From: Meiothermus granaticius NBRC 107808
GTDB taxonomy: Bacteria > Deinococcota > Deinococci > Deinococcales > Thermaceae
NCBI RefSeq assembly: GCF_003574355.1
Contig: NZ_QWLB01000036.1
Coordinates: forward strand, 1 to 33,209
Length of the DNA: 33,209 bases
Reading direction: 5' to 3'
In this document: piece by piece, positions 1 through 6,985 of the stretch
How the letters are laid out: every line of letters begins with the position of its first letter
Numbering within the stretch: the first letter of the stretch is position 1
The notes under the pieces: model-generated
The model's database searches: none
What the model was told of the DNA's origin: nothing
The model's input: the letters and a program-made list of their open reading frames with translations, nothing else
Made by a program: the position numbers and the translations under genes

Positions 1-2
1 GG

Positions 3-386
3 GCTAGACGGCCTCAGCGCTCCACCTGGCGGTCGCTGAAGCGAGCCTGGCTGCATTCCTGGGCTTTCCACGACTTCGGGCAGAAGCTCAGCTACAAAGC
101 CCAACGTCAGGGGGTCAGGGTGGTGTTGGTTGACCCCAGGAACTCCAGCCGGGAATGTCCAAACTGTGGGCATACTGAGCGGGCCAATCGGCCCAACCAA
201 AGCACTTTTAGCTGTGTGGTTTGCGGCTTCGCTGGACACGCCGACCACATCGCGGCCCTGAACCTCCGGGGAAGGGGCCGGGCCATTGTCAACTGGCCGA
301 ACGTGGGGGAAGCGAATCGTGCTCTGCATGGTTCTGTCCCTGCAAGCCCTGACCAGAACCTGTTAGGGTTTGGTCGGGGTAGTTGA
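3..386 (+). CDS. tnpB: TnpB-family protein, C-terminal fragment
   Basis: The frame is open from base 3 and ends with TGA at 384-386, giving about 127 residues of the C-terminal end of a TnpB-type RNA-guided nuclease/OrfB protein. Visible hallmarks are the DPRNSSRECPNCGH block, a four-cysteine zinc ribbon made of two CxxC pairs, and the HADHIAALN stretch that carries the last acidic residue of the RuvC-like site. The protein normally has about 350-420 residues, so roughly two thirds are missing at the window edge. In characterised relatives TnpB uses a guide RNA from the element's 3' end and cuts DNA at the donor site, which helps keep the element. No tnpA is visible. Confidence 0.9.
   Translation, partial: ARRPQRSTWRSLKRAWLHSWAFHDFGQKLSYKAQRQGVRVVLVDPRNSSRECPNCGHTERANRPNQSTFSCVVCGFAGHADHIAALNLRGRGRAIVNWPNVGEANRALHGSVPASPDQNLLGFGRGS
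347..379 (+). repeat. Right-end hairpin of the TnpB element (possible omega-RNA scaffold end)
   Basis: An imperfect stem-loop, arms 347-360 and 366-379, overlaps the last codons of tnpB and lies just before the element's edge. IS200/IS605 elements have subterminal hairpins here, and the guide RNA of TnpB ends in this region. In the inverted copy (32831-32863) bases on both arms differ (CCT/AGG here, CCC/GGG there) in a way that keeps the stem paired, which supports a conserved fold. Confidence 0.6.
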
Positions 387-423
387 CGAGCATGGACTCC
401 TTGTAAAACTTTTAGATCAGCGC

Positions 424-1602
424 TTATGCGAAGATCGGCTGCCGGTCACGCGCCAGTCGTTCCAGGAGGTCAACCGCGTAGTCAACCGTGGGGAGCGCCT
501 GCATCTCCTGCTGGAGGCGGTGGGTGTTGTCTCGGTAGGTCGGGTCGGCCAGGACCGTGCGAACGGCTTGTCGGATATCGGCGGCTTGCATTTGGTTGGG
601 ATCAAGGACGACGGCGATGCCGAGCCGTTGGCAGATGCTGGCGTGGGTCGGCTGGTCGGCAGAAATGGGCAGCAGGATCTGGGGTAGGCCGCAGCTGATG
701 GCGGCCATGACCGTGTTGTAGCCCCCGTGCGAAATCACCACATCGCAGGAGGGGAGCAGCAGGGTCTGGGGGATGTAGTGCTCGATGTGCACGTTGGCCG
801 GTTGTGGCCCGAACCGACCCGGATCGCGGTCGCGCCCGACGGTGAGGATCAGGTTGAGCGGTTCGTCCCGTAGCCCCTCGAGGATCGTCTCGAACACGCC
901 CGCAGTTTTGTTATACACCGTGCCCAGCGTCACATAGACCCGTGGATGGGCCGATAACTGCTCGAGCCAGCCCGGCAACTGCTCCCCACCTGCCCGGTCA
1001 AAGACGAGCGGGCGCAGGGCGTGGGCGACCGGGACGGTTTCCTGGGCGGGGAGATACGACGGCGGGGCGAGGTGAAGGTAGAGATACTTGTAGAGATGGC
1101 CGAGGGGCGGCGCGAACGGAACCGCGTAGGCCCGGCACAGGCGTGAGAGCGGCCCCGCGAGCATCGCAGCGAGGGGTTCTTGCGGGATGAACGTGCCGAG
1201 GCCCACGGTGGCGTGGGGAAGGTCAAGGTGCTCAGCGGCCACAAATCCACCAAACTCCCAGTAGTCGCGGACAATCACATCCGGCTGCCAAGTGGCGGCG
1301 ACCGCGACAACATCCGGCACTATAGCGGTCGCGGTCGCACCGCCAAAAATGTCGCTAACGAAACGGGAGCGCTGATCTTCCAAAGACATCTCGCGCAGCG
1401 CGGGAAAGGTGTCCGCAGCGCTGGACTCGAGCCAGTCGAGCCCGCAGGGGAAGGCCAGAAAACCCGCAGCCTGCACCGTGGGGCAGAACGAGGCTGAGCA
1501 GGCAAACGCCACCTGGTGCCCGGCATCGCGCAAGGCCCGGGCAAGGGGAACCAGGGGATGGAAGTGTCCGAATGCCGGCTGGCAGGTGAAAAGGAATTTC
1601 AC
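424..1602 (-). CDS. Glycosyltransferase, GT1/MGT (UDP-glycosyltransferase-like) family
   Basis: This 392-residue protein has the two-lobe layout of GT1-family glycosyltransferases that move a sugar from a nucleotide donor to a small lipophilic acceptor such as a macrolide, carotenoid or sterol. The N-terminus has the acceptor-side motif GHFHPLVPLARALRDAGH. The C-terminal donor site is the signature HGGYNTVMAAISCGLPQILL followed by DQPTHA. Length is normal for the family. The start is GTG at 1602, preceded by AGGAG at suitable spacing. No partner genes are nearby: one flank is the TnpB element and upstream is an unrelated membrane protein. The acceptor cannot be read from sequence. A carotenoid or membrane-lipid role is possible in pigmented Thermaceae but is inference. 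Confidence 0.85.
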   Translation of the reverse strand: MKFLFTCQPAFGHFHPLVPLARALRDAGHQVAFACSASFCPTVQAAGFLAFPCGLDWLESSAADTFPALREMSLEDQRSRFVSDIFGGATATAIVPDVVAVAATWQPDVIVRDYWEFGGFVAAEHLDLPHATVGLGTFIPQEPLAAMLAGPLSRLCRAYAVPFAPPLGHLYKYLYLHLAPPSYLPAQETVPVAHALRPLVFDRAGGEQLPGWLEQLSAHPRVYVTLGTVYNKTAGVFETILEGLRDEPLNLILTVGRDRDPGRFGPQPANVHIEHYIPQTLLLPSCDVVISHGGYNTVMAAISCGLPQILLPISADQPTHASICQRLGIAVVLDPNQMQAADIRQAVRTVLADPTYRDNTHRLQQEMQALPTVDYAVDLLERLARDRQPIFA

Positions 1603-1729
1603 GTGGCTCCTGTGGCCTGTCGTGCGTGCGGATATACTAGCATGTCATAGCATTTTCCACATGTCTGCTGGCGTAAGGAAATCTACCTCGATTCATAGAA
1701 CCGAGGGTTTGCAGCGGTTTGGTTCGGGT

Positions 1730-2389
1730 TTATGCGATTGCTCTTTTTGGCTTGGCCTGCAATCTGCGGCGGATGACCCATTCGGCAACGACCAGGTTAA
1801 TTACCCAACCCGCTCCCATCGCCAGGGCCCGGGTGCCCTCGTTGAGGGCCTCTGGAAACAGCGCGAGGGGTATGTGGGTGAAGACCTGCGTGCCCGCTCC
1901 CAGCCCGATGGCGTAGGCCCGCATCATCCACGCGCCGTGCCGGACAAAATTGCGCTGGTATATGGCGAGGGCCCCCATCACCAGGGAGAGGGTCATGGCC
2001 GTGCCGAACAGGAGCCGCAGGCCGTAGAGGATCTCGCCGTCCAACTCGGGCCAGGGGTAGAAGTGGGCCATCCACAGACCCGAGGGGGCCGCCACCAGGC
2101 CGCTGGGAATCAGCAGACGGCCTGCCGCCCGGTGCAACCCCGGCCTGAAGCGGCGGAAGCTCGGCGCGAACTGGAAGGCCCCCAAGAGCGAGTAGACCGT
2201 TGCCCCGGCGATGTGCAGCAGAACCGGGACGGGGGCGTCGAAAAACCGGGCGTTGTCGGGCGTGATCTCGACACCCGTTCCTAGCTGGATCACTCGAACC
2301 GCCCCGGCCACCGTGGGCACCAAACTTAACACCAGCAGGGCGGTGGGGATCATCCACTCGAGACTCTTCTTGGGCGGAATTTTTGACAT
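1730..2389 (-). CDS. DUF2306-like integral membrane protein
   Basis: This protein of about 219 residues has six or so hydrophobic segments. Conserved-looking motifs include LHIAGATVYSLLGAFQFAP near residue 60, a histidine/arginine-rich stretch HRAAGRLLIPSGLVAAPSGL, and RHGAWMMRAYAIGLGAGTQ. This pattern matches the DUF2306 membrane family, whose members have conserved histidines suggestive of haem or metal binding; the function is not established. The start is the ATG at 2389 because GGAGG lies seven bases upstream. A longer reading from 2455 has no ribosome site. The gene stands alone on the minus strand, with 120 bp to the next upstream gene. Confidence 0.7.
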   Translation of the reverse strand: MSKIPPKKSLEWMIPTALLVLSLVPTVAGAVRVIQLGTGVEITPDNARFFDAPVPVLLHIAGATVYSLLGAFQFAPSFRRFRPGLHRAAGRLLIPSGLVAAPSGLWMAHFYPWPELDGEILYGLRLLFGTAMTLSLVMGALAIYQRNFVRHGAWMMRAYAIGLGAGTQVFTHIPLALFPEALNEGTRALAMGAGWVINLVVAEWVIRRRLQAKPKRAIA

Positions 2390-2509
2390 AGGTGTACCTC
2401 CAGGCTCGAGGGGCTCCGGGCTCCTTCTGAGCGGCGTGGGCGGGTTTTGGGTCAATAGGGCAACTGCCCAACCCCGAACGGGGTTTTGCTAAGGGCTAAC
2501 GGGGCGGCC

Positions 2510-2740
2510 TTAGAGGCTGGTCTCGTCGAGGATGAAGACCTCCTCTACGGTGGTGTTGAAAGCCCGCGCGATGCGGAAGGCCAGCTCGAGGGAGGGTGAG
2601 TACTTCTCGGCCTCGATGGCGACGATGGCCTGGCGGGTGACGCCCACCTTGTCCGCCAGTTGCTGTTGCGTCATCTCGCCGTTCAGGAAGCGCAGCTTGC
2701 GGACCTGGTTGCCGATGCGCAGCTTGCCCGTCTTCTCCAT
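2510..2740 (-). CDS. Small XRE-family transcriptional regulator
   Basis: This is a 76-residue protein consisting almost entirely of a Cro/C1-type helix-turn-helix (MTQQQLADKVGVTRQAIVAI, then AEKYSPSLELAFRIARAFN) and a short tail VEEVFILDE. This is the YgzD/PadR-neighbour style of stand-alone regulator often paired with a small membrane protein. Its ATG (2740-2738) overlaps the TGA stop of the upstream membrane-protein gene in a TGATG arrangement, so the two are translationally coupled. It is likely to repress its own promoter at about 3200, where an operator-like palindrome is present. The role of the pair is unknown. Confidence 0.8.
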   Translation of the reverse strand: MEKTGKLRIGNQVRKLRFLNGEMTQQQLADKVGVTRQAIVAIEAEKYSPSLELAFRIARAFNTTVEEVFILDETSL

Positions 2741-3186
2741 CAAACCCCTCGCCGGTAGTAGTAGAGCTGGGTCAGGGCCTGCGCGACCTCCGAGGCTATC
2801 CCGGCCAGGAACATGGTTGCGAACAGCGCCACTGGCGGCAGGCTCAGTACCTGGGTCAAGAGCGCTACCACCAGCCCCAGCGCGAAGGCATAGTAGGCGT
2901 TGCGGGTGGCCCGTAGCCCGATGGTGCGGTCGAGTTCGTCGGCGAAGGACGGCTCGGTCTCCCCGGTAATGCGTCGGTAGGCGGCCCTGAACACCACGGT
3001 GATCAGAATCTGCGCCACCAGCGCCACCCCCATAAAGATCAGCATCGCCACCGCCCAGAAGCGGAACAGTTCGGCGACACCGGGGGCTTCTTGCTGGTAG
3101 CGCCAAAACACATACCAGCCGTACAGGCCGTTGATCAGCAGGGTGCTGACCAACGCCACGATGCTCTTGATTTCCTGATATGACAC
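2740..3186 (-). CDS. Small membrane protein coupled to XRE regulator (DUF2178-like)
   Basis: The product has about 148 residues and four predicted transmembrane segments (around residues 8-28, 42-62, 95-112 and 118-138). It belongs to the type of four-helix membrane protein that typically sits directly before a short XRE regulator, as here; I compare it with the DUF2178 group with moderate confidence. GTG at 3186 is preferred over GTG at 3192 because AAGGGG ends five bases before it. The predicted transcript from the promoter at 3202-3207 would have only a very short leader. Function is unknown. The fixed pairing suggests that the regulator controls or responds to membrane events. Confidence 0.7.
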   Translation of the reverse strand: MSYQEIKSIVALVSTLLINGLYGWYVFWRYQQEAPGVAELFRFWAVAMLIFMGVALVAQILITVVFRAAYRRITGETEPSFADELDRTIGLRATRNAYYAFALGLVVALLTQVLSLPPVALFATMFLAGIASEVAQALTQLYYYRRGV

Positions 3187-3192
3187 GCGCAC

Positions 3193-3375
3193 CCCTTGTC
3201 TATTATACCAGACATTATGACTGGTTAGACAGACATAAGGTAATATAAATATTACTCAATGTCAACTAAAAATGACATATTTGGCTTTGGTCCATGAGTA
3301 TGCGCGTGTGGCGCATTGGGCATGGCCTGTACGGACTCTGCGCAGTTGCTCCCGGAGTGCTTAGGAGGCAGGCTT
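3193..3375. other. AT-rich intergenic stretch without a clear gene
   Basis: Outside the promoter there is a short AT-rich patch and an inverted repeat ATGTCA (3259-3264) / TGACAT (3273-3278) with an 8-base loop. A 71-codon reading frame at 3294-3509 (+) has no homology that I recognise, and it runs opposite a more convincing gene remnant, so I do not call it. Confidence 0.4.
3202..3230 (-). promoter_or_regulatory. Promoter with palindromic operator for the XRE/membrane-protein pair
   Basis: On the minus strand a perfect TATAAT -10 box (3207-3202) is preceded by a 17-bp spacer that is itself a near-perfect palindrome, CCAGTCATAATGTCTGG (3224-3208, one mismatched pair). A weak -35 (GTCTAA, 3230-3225) follows. 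Outer TGTCTA/TAGACA arms extend the symmetry. A repressor bound here would block RNA polymerase directly. The natural candidate is the XRE protein encoded two genes downstream. Confidence 0.6.
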
Positions 3376-3570
3376 TTACCGCAGCTTACTCAAAAGCGGA
3401 AGCCCGACTGCGGCGGCTACTCGCTGTACAGCCATGCGCATGTCGGCGTAAGGGCCTTGGTAGCGTAGCACCTCGAGCCCGCACCCCACTACCTCGATGT
3501 ACTTGTTGAGGGCCTCGAGCAAGGTCGAGTGTTTCCTGGTGAGCAGCGAGGACTTGAGCCAGGAAGCGCC
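3376..3570 (-). pseudogene. Gene remnant, possibly the C-terminus of an XRE-type antitoxin
   Basis: Directly after the stop of the SnoaL-like gene, the minus strand stays open in the same frame for about 64 codons. It reads ..KHSTLLEALNKYIEVVGCG LEVLRYQG.. and ends at TAA 3378-3376. The segment TLLEALNKYIEVVGCGLEVL resembles the helix and strand following the HTH in many XRE antitoxins (pattern STL..YVEALGG.LE). There is no start codon, no ribosome site and no HTH upstream, so it is at best a 3' fragment left by a deletion. Identification is tentative. Confidence 0.35.
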
Positions 3571-3912
3571 CTAATCGCCCCGACCCTTGTAGGAGCGAAT
3601 GGCAGTAATCTGACCCTGCGCATCAAACGCCACCACATCCACCCCATATAGCTCAATCGTGTCGTTCACGATGATGTGCACCTCTGCGGCTACTGCATTG
3701 GCGCTTTCGTAGAGCTCGAGTACCCGAATTTCGAGGCTGTCGGCTTCGGCAAAGTTCCTGGCGGTTTCGCGCAGGGCTTCGGCTTTGCCCCGAACCGAGA
3801 TGTTCCAGTCGCGCAGGTGAACCTCCTCGGCCAGCATGGCCGCGATGGCCTCGAGGTCTTTTTGGGCGTAGTGATGCAGATACTTCTGAAAGAGTTCGGT
3901 GTGGGTTGGCAT
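3571..3912 (-). CDS. SnoaL-like / NTF2-fold protein
   Basis: This 113-residue protein matches the short polyketide-cyclase-like NTF2 fold. It opens with helices (LFQKYLHHYAQKDLEAIAAM), followed by LAEEVHLRDWN, a region of alternating strands EVHIIVNDTIELYGVDVVAF and a final strand ITAIRSYKG. Members bind or turn over small hydrophobic molecules, but the fold alone does not give a substrate. The ATG at 3912 has AGGAA upstream. The longer frame back to 4062 overlaps the upstream gene and is not used. It lies 34 bp downstream of the small membrane-protein gene and is probably cotranscribed with it. Confidence 0.7.
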   Translation of the reverse strand: MPTHTELFQKYLHHYAQKDLEAIAAMLAEEVHLRDWNISVRGKAEALRETARNFAEADSLEIRVLELYESANAVAAEVHIIVNDTIELYGVDVVAFDAQGQITAIRSYKGRGD

Positions 3913-3946
3913 AGAAGATTCCTGTAGCGGTTGTTGCCTTAGCCCA

Positions 3947-4327
3947 TCAAACCACACCCTGCTTGCCCCGCCAGACATACCCCACAATTGCGGCCATGCA
4001 GAGCACCTCGACTGTAGCGAAGAAGAAGTAGGAGGGGGTTGCGCTGCCGCCGCCAACCACATACAGCGTGGTCAGCACCGCCGCCAGGGTGTTGGCCCAG
4101 CGGTTGGCTTGGCGGGGTAGCAGCAGCGACAAAAAAATCATAGCGATGGGCACCTGGGTCAGTACCGAGAACAGCAACAATAACCCCGGCGTGACCGGGA
4201 ACTCCAGAGAGCCCTCCATGATCTGCTGGAGGGTGCCGGGGTGGATGAAGCCGATGATGTCGGCAAAAGCGATGTTGAACATCACCACCGTCCACAGGGC
4301 GGCAATCTGGATGCGGGTGGCTTCCAC
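3947..4327 (-). CDS. Small four-helix membrane protein (DUF6326-like), copy 1
   Basis: This 126-residue protein has four transmembrane segments, with the sequence pattern ALWTVVMFNIAFADIIGFIHPG, a conserved lipid-facing block IAMIFLSLLLPRQANRWAN, and a C-terminal segment ending VGYVWRGK. It is clearly related to the product of 4566-4988, which shares the same architecture and the blocks MIFLSVALPAKVNRRTN and RYAWEW. I compare the pair with DUF6326. The GTG at 4327 is chosen because AAAGGAG lies just upstream. A 31-bp perfect hairpin precedes the gene. Function is unknown. Confidence 0.7.
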   Translation of the reverse strand: MEATRIQIAALWTVVMFNIAFADIIGFIHPGTLQQIMEGSLEFPVTPGLLLLFSVLTQVPIAMIFLSLLLPRQANRWANTLAAVLTTLYVVGGGSATPSYFFFATVEVLCMAAIVGYVWRGKQGVV

Positions 4328-4367
4328 TGCGATCTCCTTTCTTTTGGCTTTCCTTTCGCGGTTCCCA

Positions 4368-4398
4368 CCCTTACGCCTCATCGGGTGAGGCGTAAGGG
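4368..4398. repeat. Perfect 13-bp stem-loop upstream of small membrane-protein gene
   Basis: CCCTTACGCCTCA (4368-4380) and its exact complement (4386-4398) flank a 5-base loop. Neither strand continues into a T-run, so it is not a typical terminator. It lies 41 bp before the GTG at 4327 and could be a transcript structure, an operator or a small repeat. Confidence 0.6.
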
Positions 4399-4432
4399 TT
4401 CCGGCAAAGCCAGGGTATTCGTGGGAATCGCT

Positions 4433-4551
4433 CTAATACCAAATCTGCTCAGAAGTGGCCCAAAAGCGATATAAGAGACCCTCGGACGCGCCCCCTGGCG
4501 CGGCAAGTGAGGGGCGCGTTTAGCGCCGCTCACGCGCAGAGTTGGTATAAG
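4433..4551. repeat. MITE-like structured repeat, 119 bp
   Basis: Imperfect terminal inverted repeats, 14 of 16 positions matching (4433-4448 and 4536-4551, with core TACCAA/TTGGTAT), enclose a GC-rich interior with a further perfect stem (ACGCGCCCC 4486-4494 with GGGGCGCGT 4511-4519). There is no coding potential. The form is that of a miniature inverted-repeat element. I see no second copy in this window and no clear target duplication. Confidence 0.5.
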
Positions 4552-4565
4552 AACATGGGATCAGT

Positions 4566-4988
4566 TCATGCTTCCTGTTTAGGCCACTCCCATGCGTAAC
4601 GAATAATTAGCAAAAGAAGAACCACTTCTACAGCGGCAGCAAAATACATGTGCACCCAGGCCTCTCCGGCCAAGTTAAACAACATATAGGGAATATATGC
4701 CGTAGCCACAATAATGTTTGTCCGACGATTTACTTTAGCGGGTAGGGCAACAGAAAGGAAAATCATAAGAACTGGAATTGCCACAAAAATCATTGCCACC
4801 AGCAGAAAGACATATGAAATGTCAAAGGTAAATACTTTTCCTGCCAGAATTTCTTCTATTTTACCCGGCATATATAGGTGGAAATAATCCACATAGGTGT
4901 ACAGAAACATAAAACTTGCCCACAGCGCTGCAAACTTCAGTTTCACATTGACCTTGATGTCTTCCAACGTTCTTTGCGATGAGTTCAT
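4566..4988 (-). CDS. Small four-helix membrane protein (DUF6326-like), copy 2
   Basis: This 140-residue protein has four hydrophobic segments and is a paralogue of the product of 3947-4327. Shared features are KFAALWASFMFLYTYVDYFH near the N-terminus, MIFLSVALPAKVNRRTNIIV in the third segment and a final IIRYAWEWPK. The ATG at 4988 has AAGGGAG seven bases upstream. Base composition is visibly more AT-rich than the neighbours, with many A/T third positions, which suggests separate origin rather than tandem duplication in place. The two copies are separated by the hairpin and the MITE-like repeat. Function is unknown. Confidence 0.7.
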   Translation of the reverse strand: MNSSQRTLEDIKVNVKLKFAALWASFMFLYTYVDYFHLYMPGKIEEILAGKVFTFDISYVFLLVAMIFVAIPVLMIFLSVALPAKVNRRTNIIVATAYIPYMLFNLAGEAWVHMYFAAAVEVVLLLLIIRYAWEWPKQEA

Positions 4989-5039
4989 GCTTACACTCCC
5001 TTATTGAGTGATTTGGATGAATTTCGTGAAATGCGGAAA

Positions 5040-6077
5040 TTACACTTCATGATCCACTTTAATGATCACGCTTCCACGCTTGCGCCCAGTTTCCACATAG
5101 CGGTGTGCAGCAGTCATTTGCTCCAATGGGTATTGGCGGTCTATCACCGGTTTCAGGTGACCTTCCTGGGCTAGCTTGGCCAGCAGTCTTACGTCCTCGG
5201 CACGTTCGGAACTGGGGCCAGCAATCACCTTTTTGCCCCCCGCCGACTCCCACGCAGCCGAGACCATTTGGCCCAGGGTGGCAATCACCAAGAGCAGACG
5301 CCCGCCCTTGCGCAACGAGTTTTTGCTGCGGGCAAACCCAGCCGTCCCGACCATGTCCATAATCACGTCGTACTGTTCGCCGCTGGCGGTGAAGTCTTGG
5401 CGGGTGTAGTCGATCACCTGCTGCGCACCCAATGCCCGCATCATGTCCGCGTTGGCCCCACTGCACACAGCGGTGACATTGGCCCCGAAGTAGCGGGCCA
5501 GTTGCACCGCCGCCACCCCTACCGCTCCGGAGGCTCCGTTGACCAGCAGCTTATCGCCAGCCTTGAGTCCGCCGCGCCGAAAGAAGTCCAGGGCGGTGAT
5601 TCCGCCGAAGGGCAAAGCCGCGGCCTCCTCGAAGCTCAGGTTGGGTGGGATGTGAGCCAGCGGGCCATTTTCGGTGGCGCACTTGTACTGGGCGTAGGCC
5701 CCCAGGCTGAATCCGCTCATCCCGAACACGCGGTCGCCCACCCTAAAGCCCGTTACCTTTGACCCGGTGGCTTCCACCACTCCGGCGAACTCGCTTCCTA
5801 GCACCGTTTGCCGAGGCCGCACCAGGCCCATGGCCAGGCGTGTGATCAGCCTGAACCCGGCGGGCACATTCAGGCCGCGCATGCGGCAGTCCCCCGAGGT
5901 GACGGTGGTGGCATAAATCTTGACCAGCACCTCATTGTCCTTCGGGGTGGGCTTTGGCAGTTCGACCATGTGGAGCACCTCGGGCGGGCCGTACTCCTCG
6001 CGTACCACCGCCTTCATGGTGCTGCGGTTTGCGGAGGGGGCGGGGTGAGTCGAAGCATCCTGGGGAGTTTTTATCAT
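5040..6077 (-). CDS. NAD(P)-dependent MDR-family oxidoreductase (quinone reductase-like)
   Basis: This 345-residue protein of the medium-chain dehydrogenase/reductase family lacks structural-zinc cysteines. Landmarks are MKAVVREEYGPPEVLHMVEL, GSEFAGVVEATG and GDRVFG in the GroES-like half, then a Rossmann fold with NGASGAVGVAAVQLARYFGA. This layout fits NADPH:quinone reductase or zinc-independent enoyl-type reductases. The ATG at 6077 is used because AAGGAA lies upstream. The internal Met20, where many relatives begin, has no ribosome site. It is divergent from a TetR gene and its promoter contains the TetR operators, so it is probably induced by an electrophile or quinone-type compound. Confidence 0.85.
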   Translation of the reverse strand: MIKTPQDASTHPAPSANRSTMKAVVREEYGPPEVLHMVELPKPTPKDNEVLVKIYATTVTSGDCRMRGLNVPAGFRLITRLAMGLVRPRQTVLGSEFAGVVEATGSKVTGFRVGDRVFGMSGFSLGAYAQYKCATENGPLAHIPPNLSFEEAAALPFGGITALDFFRRGGLKAGDKLLVNGASGAVGVAAVQLARYFGANVTAVCSGANADMMRALGAQQVIDYTRQDFTASGEQYDVIMDMVGTAGFARSKNSLRKGGRLLLVIATLGQMVSAAWESAGGKKVIAGPSSERAEDVRLLAKLAQEGHLKPVIDRQYPLEQMTAAHRYVETGRKRGSVIIKVDHEV

Positions 6078-6092
6078 GATTGGGGTTCCTTG

Positions 6093-6147
6093 ACCTTACA
6101 TTGTAAGGTTATGGACTCAGGGTAGCCTTACAGCGTAAGATTGTCAA
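6093..6147. promoter_or_regulatory. Divergent promoter region with two TetR-type operators
   Basis: Operator 1 is a perfect 17-bp palindrome, ACCTTACATTGTAAGGT (6093-6109). Operator 2 (6126-6140) has the same CCTTACA half-site with a degenerate second half; the two centres are 32 bp apart, about three helical turns. For the oxidoreductase the minus strand shows TTGACA (6147-6142), a 17-bp spacer and TACCCT (6124-6119), so operator 2 fills the spacer and operator 1 covers the region just after the start point. Repression by the adjacent TetR protein and autoregulation follow naturally. Confidence 0.8.
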
Positions 6148-6159
6148 GAGAGGCAGGCC

Positions 6160-6843
6160 ATGCCCAGACCCCGCCACCCAGCACCCAACCCATCCCCAGA
6201 GCCCAGGGCCCGGCTGAGCCGGGAGGGGGTGCTGCAGAAAGCGGTTGAAATCGCTGACCAGGAAGGCATCCACGCCCTCACCATGCGCCGACTGGCCCAG
6301 GAGCTGGGGGTGGAGGCCATGTCGCTTTATTACCACTTCGCCAACAAGGACCGGCTTCTGGACGGCATGATTGACCGGGTATTCGCCGAGATTGAGCTAC
6401 CCCCTGGGGGTGACTGGAAGAGCAGGATTCGGGCTCGAGCGGTCTCGGCACGGGATACCCTGGTACGCCACCGCTGGGCCCTGGGGCTGATGGAGTCACG
6501 CACTCAGCCTGGCCCAGCTACGCTGCACCATCACAACGCGGTGATCGAGTGCTTTCGCACGAGTGGCTTCTCGGTTGCGGCAGCCGCCCACGCCTACTCG
6601 CTCCTGGATAGCTATGTGTACGGCTTTGTCTTGCAACAGCTCAACCTACCCTTCAACACCTTTGAAGAGGCTGGCTCCGCCGCCGATAGCATCATGGCCG
6701 AGATGGCTGCAGGGGAATATCCTTACCTGGTCGAGATGGCGACCGAGCATGTGCTCAAGCCGGGTTACGATTACGCTGAGGAGTTTGGGATTGGACTCGA
6801 GATTGTGCTGGATGGGCTCGAGCGGCTGCGCGACCGGGTTTGA
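6160..6843 (+). CDS. TetR/AcrR-family transcriptional repressor
   Basis: This 227-residue protein has a proline-rich N-terminal tail, then a TetR DNA-binding domain (VLQKAVEIADQEGIHALTMR, RLAQELGVEAMSLYYHFANK) at about residues 22-70, and a C-terminal all-helical ligand domain resembling TetR_C. ATG 6160 has an AGAGG site upstream. It is divergent from the MDR oxidoreductase, and palindromic sites lie between them, so it most likely represses both genes until a ligand binds. The ligand is unknown but is probably a substrate of the oxidoreductase. Confidence 0.88.
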   Translation: MPRPRHPAPNPSPEPRARLSREGVLQKAVEIADQEGIHALTMRRLAQELGVEAMSLYYHFANKDRLLDGMIDRVFAEIELPPGGDWKSRIRARAVSARDTLVRHRWALGLMESRTQPGPATLHHHNAVIECFRTSGFSVAAAAHAYSLLDSYVYGFVLQQLNLPFNTFEEAGSAADSIMAEMAAGEYPYLVEMATEHVLKPGYDYAEEFGIGLEIVLDGLERLRDRV

Positions 6844-6972
6844 AAGGTTACCGCTTGTTGGCTTCTGGCTCGGGGAATTGTTCCTGCGTACAAGCAGCCA
6901 AAAGATTTTCTGCTCAATTTCACATGCGTTTCAATAACTCGTTATCTGGTCCAGCTCTGCCTAGAGCCGTGC

Positions 6973-6978
6973 TACACT
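6973..6978 (+). promoter_or_regulatory. Leaderless -10 box of the toxin-antitoxin pair
   Basis: TACACT lies seven bases before the ATG at 6986, and no ribosome site precedes that ATG. This is the TANNNT arrangement of leaderless genes well known in Deinococcus-Thermus bacteria. A -35 match is weak. Confidence 0.5.
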
Positions 6979-6985
6979 CAGAAAT

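Larger units (their letters stand above)
1..387 (+). mobile_element. IS200/IS605-like (TnpB) element, 3' part only
   Basis: This is the right-hand 387 bp of an insertion sequence carrying tnpB. It is nearly identical, in inverted orientation, to the last 387 bp of the window (32823-33209). The two copies agree up to the bases TTGAC at 383-387 and then diverge, so the outer edge of the element lies at or next to 387. The 5' part of tnpB, any tnpA and the left end lie outside the window. Because both copies stop at the same internal position, the window edge probably reflects an assembly break in a repeat rather than biology. Confidence 0.85.

Noticed and set aside
3294-3509. 71-codon plus-strand frame
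   Set aside because: It is opposite a more protein-like remnant, has odd composition and no start signals.
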